A stretch of 64,000 nt of DNA from Mesostigma viride (taxonomy: Eukaryota; Streptophyta; Mesostigmatophyceae; Mesostigmatales; Mesostigmataceae). Positions 42,464 through 52,927 of this stretch are shown here, piece after piece. The position numbers were made by a program, and so were the translations under genes. The stretch's first letter is position 1, and each line of letters starts with the position of its first letter. Where the stretch lies: contig RPFO01000080.1 in NCBI GenBank assembly GCA_009746045.1, positions 7,783,140 through 7,847,139 of the forward strand. Direction: 5' to 3'. The notes under the pieces are model-generated. The model was not told where the DNA came from. It worked only from the letters and a program-made list of their open reading frames with translations, and made no database searches.

Positions 42464-42632
42464 GACATATATCGCCCAGGCTGCATGGCCGGGCGGGCTT
42501 GGTGCCAGATGGTCTATCTGATGTGTCTATGTACCTGATCTGTGCGGGCCAGGTGCCCGGCTAGGCCCAGGCGCCTAGCTGTGCCTAATAATGTGGGAAA
42601 CATAGGGCAAATCAGCATACAAATCCTCATTA
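42464..42632 (-). mobile_element. LINE family B fragment, continuation of 37546-38011
   Basis: Near-identical to 3950-4115; codes D-Q-V-D-T-S and H-L-A-R-T-D motifs on the minus strand. Ends where the next LINE tail begins. Confidence 0.65.
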
Positions 42633-43632
42633 ATTAATTAATTAGGAACATAACTCCTTTGGCAGTGTATGTAGCACATATCCCAGAGAATGGGGCATAT
42701 GGCTTTCAATACATTCTAAGCTACTTCCTGCAAGGGTGGGAATGTAAACAACACTTGCTCTAGGTGCACCATGCAAGGGCACCTGCACCACGACGATCTA
42801 TCAAGCTCACCCAGCTAAGGGGAGCCTGTCATGGGGGGGGAAGATCAACATGGCTATACAAAAGCGAAGGCATGCATGGCTTCTCAACAGAGAGCGTCTC
42901 TCTGCATAGGCATATGAGCATGTGGCCGGGCCAGCAGATGCCGGCTGGGCAGCGATTTCCTTCACCACCTGGGCGGTGAGGCCTGGGCACCGTGTCGTGC
43001 AAGCACTCGAGCCGGGCGGTGGCGGTGGCGTGGCCGGACGCGTTGGTCGATGTCGAGGAGCTGGGCCTTGATGTCGGCAGTGGAGGCGGAAATGGCAGTG
43101 GAGGTGGAGGCGACGGTGGTGCATGGAAAGGTGAGGGAGCTCAGCAGCCAGCGTGCCTCCCATGGCTGCCACATCGGCAGCAAGGGGGGTCACGTGCTGC
43201 TGGAAGGCTTCCGTAAGGATGGAACGGAGTGTGGGGGCGGAGATGGATGGAGCCCAGATCTCGGTGTCGGTGCGCCCTCGAGTGAGGGAGCAGCGGATGA
43301 TGTGCTGGATTAATTGGCGGGCGCACCCAAACAGAAAGTTGGGGCGCATTGGGGTGCCGTTGAGGTGGATGAGGCGATTGATGTCGAAGAGATGGAGGCC
43401 CAGGTCGAAAAGCGAGGCGTAATCCCCAAAGAATATGAAAATATGCATGGCATCGACTGCAGCCATGCATGGAGGTCCAGTCATAATCGTCGACCTTGAA
43501 AGGTTGGGGCCAAAAGCGCTGTTCAGATGGGCGTGGTTCTGCTGGGCGACTGGGTTTAGTCCATCTGGCGATGCCGAGGGCGAGGCCGCAGGAGCCGAGG
43601 GCACTACCAACGCTTGGGTAGTGGCCTCGCTG
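42633..43632 (-). mobile_element. LINE family C unit with ORF1-like frame, cut by the CACTA element
   Basis: AATT tail at 42628-42645, 3' UTR with GGGGCATATGG, then the minus frame 43610-42807 (267 codons). The frame has G-D-Y-A-S-L-F-D-L-G-L-H-L-F-D-I-N-R-L and Ser/His/Pro-rich parts. It resembles the frames at 1998-2600 and is probably an ORF1-type protein without the RRM-like end. The 5' end is lost at the CACTA terminus at 43633. Confidence 0.5.
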
Positions 43633-43647
43633 CACTAGGAAGTCGGG

Positions 43648-44070
43648 TTCTGAGATTTTTCTCAGGAATCCTGAGATTTCCTGATTTTTTTTCTCAGGAT
43701 TCCTGAGATTTTCTCAGGATTTCCTGAGATTTCCTGATTTTTTTCTCAAGAACTCCTGAGAAATCCTGAGAAAAACTGAGATTTTCTCAGGATTCCTGAG
43801 ATTATATCAGGACTTTCTCCTGAGAATCTTGAGAAGTGCCTGAGATGCGTCTCGCGAAACACTGAGAAACACTGAGAATCCTGAGAAAATCCTGAGATCC
43901 TGAGAAAAATGTCGAAACAACACAAAAAATCTCAAGATCTTGAGAAAACCCGCTGAATCAGAAAAAAATCAGGAAAATCAGGACACTTAGCATGGCACAA
44001 AAAATCAGGAAAATCAGGACACTTAGCATGGCACAAAAAATCAGGAAAATCAGGACACTGAGCATGACAC
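43648..44070. repeat. CACTA subterminal repeats
   Basis: More than 20 copies of CCTGAGA or TCTCAGG in both orientations, then three tandem units of about 35 bp containing AATCAGGACACTTAGCATGG (43970-44068). Such arrays bind the transposase in known CACTA elements. Confidence 0.8.
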
Positions 44071-44559
44071 TTGAGAACTCTCAAGTGCATGAAGACAGGA
44101 CACTTATGCATAATATATGTTAAAAATATAATTATACTTACAGCAGAGTGAAATCACTCAAACCAAAGCAAACGCCCAGCTATAAACCTATATACAGAGC
44201 CATGTCAAAGCTCTATACTACGATGTGCATAATATATGTGGATGCAGAAATGATGCAGTTGACACACATGTTCATTGGAAATAAATAAATATAAGTGTGA
44301 CAAGCACACAACAAGTTACATCAATCCATCATTACATTATATTAGGAATATAATCAATCCCACTCCTCATCAGTGTATGCAGCACTGTCAGAGTCCGCAT
44401 AGTTTACTACCACACGTTGCCTCTCACTTCTCCTTTGTGTGGGAATGCATGCCTCACCGTCGCTGCTCAGCGACAAATCACTAGCTATGTCATCAGGGCT
44501 TGATGCGCTGCCACTAGCCGCTGCCATGGACTTGCCAGCAATGCTCTTGCCACGCGAGC

Positions 44560-44790
44560 GGTTTGGTGCAGCGGCTGTGTGTGTTTCTACCAATGTGTCC
44601 GCAGTGCGCTTGCCACGCGAGCGGCTTGGTGCAGTGGTTGCTTGTGGTTCTACCAATGTGCCAACAGTGCGCTTGCCACGTGAGCGACTTGGTGCAGTGG
44701 TTGCTTGTGGCTCTACCAATGTGCCAACAGTGCGCTTGCCACGTGAGCGATTAGGTGCAGTGGTTGCTTGTGGCTCCGCAGCCATGCGTG
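44560..44790 (-). repeat. 63-bp tandem repeats in the TNP2 C-terminus
   Basis: Four imperfect units coding P-Q-A-T-T-A-P-S-R-S-R-G-K-R-T-V-G-T-L-V-E. The basic R-S-R-G-K-R core could bind DNA or act as a nuclear signal (inference). Confidence 0.75.
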
Positions 44791-46209
44791 CAGTGGTTGC
44801 TTGTGGATCTGTGGGTGCAGTGCGATTACCTTGTGAACGACCTCGTGTTGTCATGTCTCTTCGCTTAACACACAGTGTCACCTTGCGCTGCAGGTTCATA
44901 TCAGCATACACGTCTGTGGTTCTCAGCTGAGCATGCACCTGCAGCACGGGATAATACATGCTGGGCTGCACTACACGTTTCCTTTACCATTTGCCACGGC
45001 AATTTACAGTGCACAGTGGCTATCTCAGGTGCATACTCTGGATCAACTACAAAACCAACTGAACATACACTCCCGGGAAGGACTAAAGCATCCTGCTTGG
45101 GCGCTCGCTCCCCTAAAGGTATAAGCGTCAATCCCTCTAAAGGGAGCTCTTTCACAGAACCGACATCAAACAGAGCGACCTTTAAAAGAACTTGCCTACT
45201 CCATCCTTCCGTCGGGGCACGGAGGAAACTATGCAGAATGTGTGTGATGCGGCCATACCTAACCCCCTCTTTACCATAAACCAGGACTCCTGAGTTGCGA
45301 TGGCGAACAGTTTGTCGAAGGTCGGCGACTGCAGTTCGGTAATTGCTGCCATTGATGTGGATTGAGTCATGCTCGTCACAAGCAGGCTCCATGCCACACA
45401 CCGCCGCCGTAATCATCGTGGGGAGGCGTGGCTCCTGGTTTTGCGTGATCCACTGCTTAAGCCAGGCCAGGTTGCCAACGTGAACGAGCCGACGCCTGCA
45501 AGTGACAACATAGGCAAGTACATCACATTGCAAAATCAATTAAACATAGTTGTCCCACTTCATACAATTATCAACATAGTGAAAAAAAACATCTTCATCA
45601 TTGCATGCACCACCAGATATTGCGTGTAGACAAGGACACAAGAATGTCACTGTGAAATCTAGAAAATCAACCACATTAAGGGGAGGTGGCACCCCAAAAA
45701 CCTTAAAATTTGACATGTGCTAATATCACTTGAAATTCATTTGCACAATGCTGAATTATGATTGGGGGCACTAAATAACATCTCTAGTGAGTTGTCCATG
45801 CACTTGTTGGGGGTACTACCCCCATATATACGCCAATAATGCGCTATAAATAGCAAAAGACGCTAATTAGAGCTGGGTATGCCCCAGCCAATGCACTTAT
45901 TTGTTGGCTACCAAAAATCAAGGTCATATAGTTCCCTGAGTTTGTAGCTTGCTGAGCTATTTACATCATGGAAATGGCAAAACCTTGAACAGTTATTAAT
46001 TTTCCCGCAAATCAGGTCATTTTTTACCGGACATTGAGAATAAACACATCATAAACACTTCCGATAAGGCCACAAAATCAACAAAAATTCCGGCTAACAG
46101 GGGGACAGCAGTGTTCCAAGTCCCGGGTCATTCCGACAAGTCTAGCTCAAGTTATTGCGTCAGACGTGTTTTCAGAAAAATGCCCGCTAAAACAGAAAAT
46201 GTCACTATA

Positions 46210-46488
46210 TCAGCCCTTGTAAGCATCCTGCACAAGGCAGGCAGGGCAAAACCAATCCCCCTTGGGCTCCTTAGTCAACGGGGGGTCAGCGCAGCACCCA
46301 TGCAGTCCTCCCTTGCACCCGGATGTGCTGCACAGCAGGAAAGGGACACCGTCAATTTCATCCGGGGACGCACATGCAAGGCAAGGAATATCATCAACAT
46401 CATTCTCATCATCACTGCTACCTTCCCCATCGCCCCCCTGCCCCTCCCTTTGCATCACGTCGTGACAGCCACCCTTAAAACTGGTCAT
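46210..46488 (-). CDS. PHD-type zinc finger peptide in the TTAA element
   Basis: 92 codons. An acidic stretch (S-S-D-D-E-N-D-V-D-D) is followed by C-L-A-C, L-L-C-S-T-S-G-C, L-H-G-C-C and W-F-C-P-A-C: the Cys4-His-Cys3 ligand order of a PHD finger, with the usual W before the last pair. The frame ends soon after (V-Q-D-A-Y-K-G). PHD fingers read histone tails; some transposases end in related cross-brace fingers. It may be the last exon of a lost transposase or a captured host exon. The initiating ATG at 46488 may not be real. Confidence 0.6.
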   Translation of the reverse strand: MTSFKGGCHDVMQREGQGGDGEGSSDDENDVDDIPCLACASPDEIDGVPFLLCSTSGCKGGLHGCCADPPLTKEPKGDWFCPACLVQDAYKG

Positions 46489-47752
46489 TCCGACAAGTCT
46501 AGCTCAAGTAATAAGGTTATACTTGCTAAAACCTGAACATAAGCTTAAGGGGGTTTTTCTTTGTATATGGCCACTTAGGCATGCTGTTTTCCATCCAAAA
46601 AGCCAGAAAGCATGCCCCACTCAATCACAAAACATAAGCAAACGGCTAGGCACCACATCTGCCCTCACCTGCCCTCGGCATGGCCAACCTTGCCAGCGCA
46701 AGCATAGCAACACGATCGCTAGGCATACATGCCAAGAGAGCATACACTATACTCTACCCAAGGTTACCTTGTAAACTTCATGCCAAGAACTCAGCAAATC
46801 TATGATCAACAGCACATATAGTTAACTCTAGCACACTGATGACGACACATGCTCCAGGTTGGGGGTCACTGTGGCACGCACTGATGGGTTTCCTAGACGA
46901 CCACTCACCACCTGACAAGGCGCTAAGGACCACTCAGAAAGCAAGTAAACAAAATCACACTTTGCATTCCATCCAACATGCATCAAATCCATGCTGAATA
47001 TGTTATGAAGTACTAAGGGGTGGCCACGCACCTCATACTCCTTCACCGTCCCTCGAGCATGGCCAGACTTATAAGTACGTGAATAGCAATAATGATGATG
47101 GCACTAACATCAGTAACATGCATTACCAGCATTTTCTATGTTTCTCCCAGGTTAGAATGTAAGGGTTATGCCAACCAAGCTTACCAACACAGCAACAACT
47201 CCTTAACTGCCCTACCCGACATGGGCAACAAACTGGAACTATGGAGGGCAAGGAACCAAGGAGATCATGGCATACAAAGCTTGCATGCAGTCAACCATGT
47301 CAACCATGGTTAGCTCAGCACATTGCTGTCTTGTCACATCATCATAACAAGGAAAGCTCAAAAAACCAATGATGGCAGCTATCTACATGCAGTCACACAA
47401 ATGCAATATCTCCAACATGGTCGTCGATAAAAAAACTTCCTTCCCTACACGATCAAATGCAAAGAAACCAGTGGCGGCCGTTCAGCTTCTGACCGCTGTG
47501 ATGCCGCTGCGAGGAAAGGGTTCGTCACTATCACACAACAAGAAGCGTCCATACGCACAACATCCTTGCCAGAACACGTGCTATGAAATCCCTTACGCCT
47601 TCCCTAGGATCTATCGGCTGAGACTGAAGCGGATTTGATCAAGACATCAACGAAAACAAGCTAAAGCTGCCAGGTATTCGTCAATACGACGGCGAGCAAC
47701 GGAGAGTTAACTGGCGGAAACTGACCAAAACGAACGCAAAAAACTTCGAACG

Positions 47753-48187
47753 ATGAGCTCTTCGAAGAAAGAACTGATAGTAGATAACAGTCGCCACAAA
47801 TCTATACCTTGCCCTCGTAGATCCCTCGCCCAGGCGCGCAACAACGGCCGTTCTTCCATGGAAGGTTCCGACGTGCACTGCGCAGGCCTGAAGAATTACT
47901 TACCGAGAATGGCCGAAAATGTAGCAAAAAGCACCAGTTCGGTTTGGAAGTCAATGCTACCGATATTAATGCATCCTTCACGATCAAAAAGACCCCCAAA
48001 ACTGAGAATTTACTGCCGCTATCACGAATTCTATTTTATTCCGCGCGACCAAAAAATGCAGTTTACCCCCCATGCCGATGGCAGTAAAAGAAAGCAGCGA
48101 TATTGTAAACCAGCTACTTGCCGCCACAACCCAACATCATTAAATCATCGTATTCAACATTCGAGCAATTTTTTGGCATTTCTCTAG
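47753..48187 (+). CDS. Uncharacterised frame shared by the two TTAA elements
   Basis: 144 codons; the last 109 match the minus frame 32939-32610 in copy 1 with few changes (G-S-D-V-H-C-A-G-L-K-N-Y-L-P-R-M). The region is also similar at nucleotide level outside the frame, so conservation of the frame is not proof of coding. No domain recognised. Confidence 0.3.
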   Translation: MSSSKKELIVDNSRHKSIPCPRRSLAQARNNGRSSMEGSDVHCAGLKNYLPRMAENVAKSTSSVWKSMLPILMHPSRSKRPPKLRIYCRYHEFYFIPRDQKMQFTPHADGSKRKQRYCKPATCRHNPTSLNHRIQHSSNFLAFL

Positions 48188-51100
48188 CCCTACATTGCTA
48201 GTTTCGCCTAAACGCAGTCGCCATGGCCACTTCCGCAAGTGGTGCGCGCACGGAGCACCCACTTTTCACGGTACGGCCGGTACCGCGAATTTTTTCGCGC
48301 GGAAAATATTCGGCGCGCCACGTCCCCTTAAGCACGAGTAAGCAAATCAGAAGAATGCAAGAAACATATGATAATCCTATGTACATGCGTTGCAAGATTA
48401 CACCCTCTCGGCTGAACTGAATTAAAATTACCAATGCGGAGGGTGTACAACTGTAGCATCGGTTTCTACAAGAAACTCACCAGAATTCAATGCCATATCC
48501 GGGCTCGTATGTTGCATGCTGAAGTGCAAAGTCAAGCATCAGTTGTAAGGCCTCAAGCTGCTCGACCTCAGAGAGAGTATATGCTTGTTGACGAAAGCGC
48601 TTGCTCGGCAGAATACACTTGGACGGATCAGTTTCCAGAATGTCCCACACAGACAGGAAGCCTTGACCCTGAAAAAAAAACACATGAACCAAATAGAAAA
48701 AAAAAGAACGTAAGTACATGTTTTGCATACACTTAACCTGCTAGAAACACTCGCTGAAACATGGGAAATGTGCATGCAGCCAAGCAAACACGAAGTTTGT
48801 TTAAAAAACTTACCCACACAGTCTGGCGCGTGAAGTAGCTCAGGATGTTCAATGCCTCGAAGTCCATGAAGAAGTTCCCCATGGAGCATTCCACGTTCTT
48901 GTTTGACAATGGCCCAGAAGTAATCACCGCCATTTGGCGCTCACCCCATGTCATGCTCCGGCCATCAGGCAGGCCAGCATACCGGATCTGTTCCGCCAAG
49001 TGAGATGCAGCATGGACTGATCTTGACATTTCTGACGCTGGCATAACACACTCTAATGCTACCACCGCACGCACCATCATTTCGCCCACTTCGACTAACT
49101 GCGATTGAGTGAGGCACCTTGCTGAAAATACAGCATCAAAGGCCACAGACAGCTGGACAAATGCCGCGTGGGCATCCGGACGGATACAAACGATTGCGCA
49201 ACACGACCGGCAACAACAAGCACAAGTACTTGTTTTTGTCACTTGTTTTCATCGTCTCATCGCTTTTCCCGTCAGCGGCTAGTCCGTGGTATCGCCCAGG
49301 CACATAGTCCGGGAGGCGGTCGAACGCCTTTTCCACCTCTGCATTCAACAGAAACATGGTATTATACACAGATGTAAACGATCACATTGACGATTTGATT
49401 AGAAAATTATGTCAGAGGCGAATTCTCAGACTGGCCAAACACTGTCAGCCCAAATGCTCCGGCAAATCCTGACGCTAACCCCATAAATAGTTATTGAAAA
49501 AATGAAAGGAAGTCTTACAAGCAACATGTTTACCCTAACAAGGGCACTTGGTTTGATGTGGTACACAGAAATCTCTAATGACGGTGGACTACGTCATGGG
49601 ATCTATGGACCAACACAGCAATTAAGCAACCTTGGCAGATGACAACATCAAACACTTATATAAAATACCAACAAACAACATCCAAACCAATTCCAATAAA
49701 AAAGCATATACACATCCACAGACATACCACGGGTGGCCGCTTTCTCCTCCGACGTGAGTTGACATGGTGGATGTCGAGAGTTTTTTTTAATGCTTATTGT
49801 CCGGACACCGTTCTTCGCCACTTTCTCCACCTCTTCCGTGGTAACCCAGAGCTCCTGATTAAGGCCCAGTTGTTGCAGCCTTGCTCGAACAGCAGGGGTA
49901 TGAGCTTTCCCTGCACATAATAAAAAAGGCCACAAAGGACAACACAATATCAACGAAACGCACAATCAATAATCAATCAATAAGTATGTAACAAAAATTT
50001 GTCCCTTGCATATGACAAAGTTTACAAACTGCACACTAGAAAAAAAAAGAACACTGTCGCGTGCTACTTACCGCTGGTGCAGTTGACTATCCGGAGCAGG
50101 CAGTTGGGGCCAAGGTGAAACTCATCCACCAGATGTCGAATTTACAGCTTGGTCCAGTACGGCAGCTTGCCGAATATTTCAGGTTGCACCCCCAACTCTT
50201 CCCGACAATATTTCAGGTACCCATCATAATCCATTTCTGGAGGGGCAGCTCCAGTCCCGGATGGTCGCGCAGGGTCACCTTCCTTCAAAAGCGTAGAGTG
50301 CCCTAAGTATACAAGCTTCCGGCATTGGAAAAAAAAGTTGCTTCCCATTCTGGCCCATGTAACATGCAGCCGCAGTATCCAGCATCTGGGATGTTTAGTG
50401 ACTTTGCAAAAGCTGGGTAGTCGTGGATTACCCACAGTAGGAGCGCCTGCAGGCGCACAGGTTGTAACTGGCCGCCATGGTCATCCACGATGTCGCATAC
50501 ATAAAAACCATTCCACATCGCCACAAGCTCATCAACCGCCAACTCCCAGTACACCTGCATTCTTTTTGGAGCCTTGCCCTTGGCGGCACTTATCAGCAGA
50601 ACCATAGGTGAGAAGTTCTTGTTGACAAATACCCACTCAGGTAAATTGTAGCAAGCCATAAAAGCTGGCCAGCAAGAATAGTTTCCCATAAAGCTACGCG
50701 GACACACTCCGTCAACCGCCATCCCGAATATAAGATTACGCAGCTCAGTACGAAACTGCGGGTAAAGATTTTTTACATGTTGTGCAGCCGGACAGTCTGC
50801 AAAAAGAAACAGGCAAGGAAAGAACAAACCACAGAGAATGCATTGAAGCAATGGTAAGAAATACAGATACATCACTTAACACGACACTGACCTTGCCAGG
50901 CTTCAATGGCAAGATTCAGGGTTACTAACGTTCTAGCTCTACATACCAAAGTAACGCGGCGTTGTGTAACTCTATCGGCAAGCAAAGATAAAAAAAAAAA
51001 GCAATGGCCAGATGTAGAGGCTATGGATTACGAACCTTTGACTCCGTCGACAGTCCGCGTCGGCGAATCTGCATCCTTGTTTTCTTTCTCTCCTGCATAC

Positions 51101-51483
51101 CTCAGTGCCATTGACATCTTCTCCATTCTGAACCAGCCCCGAACCCTGTCCAGCAAAGAAAAAACTCTGACTTGCCGATAGGGCTTCCTCGTATTAATCA
51201 CCATGCCGTCTGTGTCTGTGTATATCTCATAACGAGGTTCGGCGCACTTTGGGCACTGCTGGAGATCCTTATCTTTGTAAACATAATCGTCACACTTGCA
51301 CGCATCGTATACTTTATACGTCAAGCCCAAGTCTCGCAACAGGCGTCTAGCCGCCTCAACAGAAGCTGGCAAGACATTCCCTGGTGGAAGGAGAGAACTA
51401 AAAAGGGCCAGCTGTGCGTCCGCGAACTTCCGAGTACAACCTCCTTGGCCCCATTGCGTTAGCAATTGTAGGGCCGCCACAAC

Positions 51484-52179
51484 AGTTAAGCTTTCTTAGC
51501 ACATGCAATGTGAAGGATATGGTTGCAATGCAGCAATGTGTGAATATGGTTGGAAACGGAGCTTTGTTAAATCGGATAATGTTTACAGCGCTCAACACTT
51601 GAGGCTTGCACACGAGCTTGCCAAGTCAAGGCACAACACGTGAGGCGGGCTCGCAAGAGATGCCCATTTGGCACTGGCCTATTGTTTATATACTTGTGCA
51701 CTGTGCTTGCTAGTCCTGAGCAGCCTAGCAGGCCTGCTCAGTAATAACACCCCCGGTACAGTATTCACTACCTGTACAGCGCCCGACTCCTATACAGTAG
51801 GTCTGCCATACAGGCACAGTGACCACAGAGCACAGTCCACAGTGACTATTGCATCTGCACCTAGAAGTCCAGGACTAAGCCTGCGGTACCAACAGACCAC
51901 AGGTTAAGGTTCCTATTTCCTGCGTACGACGTATTAATCCAATACCGTCGTAGGTACAGCACCTAATTCCTGTCAGCCCAGGAATTACTGTCGACCCCAT
52001 ATGTCGTCGGCAAATATTCACGTCCGACTTAGAAGAACAGCCGGCTCGCGCTCGCGCGCGACCGGGAAGTCGGAACGCCATAACTTTCTTGATACTTGTC
52101 GGAATGAACTCGTTCCGGTGCCGCTGGAATCGCAGAGATATGCCGAATCAGGATCACGCCAATGCGCTTGGCGTTAACT
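51484..52179 (-). repeat. 3' LTR of element D
   Basis: 696 bp. Upstream on the minus strand, AAGAAAAGAAAGGATTGG abuts AGTTAACG, a polypurine tract ending TGG. Confidence 0.92.
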
Positions 52180-52927
52180 CCAATCCTTTCTTTTCTTGAG
52201 CTGTAGCAGCTCACACAAGTCTACATACAAACACACACAATGGGTACTGGATATCCTCCCCAGACTACAAGTCACAACCCGCTGGGCATGACAGTCAGCT
52301 TGGATTCCTTATTATATGTACATAGCACCCATACTGGCTCAGGAGCACAAACAAATTACAATGAGTCCCTATCCCTTCACGGGAGGCTCGTTGTGTTACC
52401 CATGTACAAGAGGTTGGCCAACTGTGGCAGCCCATAGGTGTTCAGTTAAGAACTTGAGAAGTATGTACAACCTTCAGGACCTTAGGCGAAACCCCACAGA
52501 TCACCCACAACAGCTCATCAGAAAACATTGCTGACCCCCAGACGGGAGTCGGCGCCGGTCTGCTGCCCCTTATCGAACCAGACACAACATCTACGCGAAG
52601 CACATGCAAAACACAAGCTCCTATACTCGTTCCAACCGTGGAAAATCAGGGGACCTGTCGCCACCTCACCAGCATGGTGGATGGGTCAGCCAGTCCGTGA
52701 AACTCCGCCTTAAGACGGCACCAGGGAATCGAACCCCGCCCACAAACCACAGATCTGGGGAAACCTCAGACTGAGATGAAAACCCCAGATAGACATCTCT
52801 CCATCAGAGACAATGTCAGACATTCCCACACCAGAGACATGTCTCACCCCTCAAGGTGTGCTCAGGATTATGTACAATCAAGCTCCCAGCCTGATATCCA
52901 GAGACTTAAGCACCCAGCTCTCAGCTT
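52180..52927 (-). other. Element D 3' untranslated region
   Basis: Between the pol stop and the 3' LTR. Contains the polypurine tract (52180-52197). No ORF with a motif on either strand. Confidence 0.65.

Larger units (their letters stand above)
45680..48327. mobile_element. TTAA-flanked DNA element, copy 2
   Basis: 2,648 bp between TTAA 45676-45679 and TTAA 48328-48331. Ends GGGGAGGTGGC and GCCACGTCCCC. Inverted relative to copy 1 (32470-34734) and mostly alignable with it, but about 360 bp longer because of the PHD-finger segment at 46153-46482. It sits in an intron of the TNP2 gene (between exons 48668-48481 and 45496). Confidence 0.82.
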
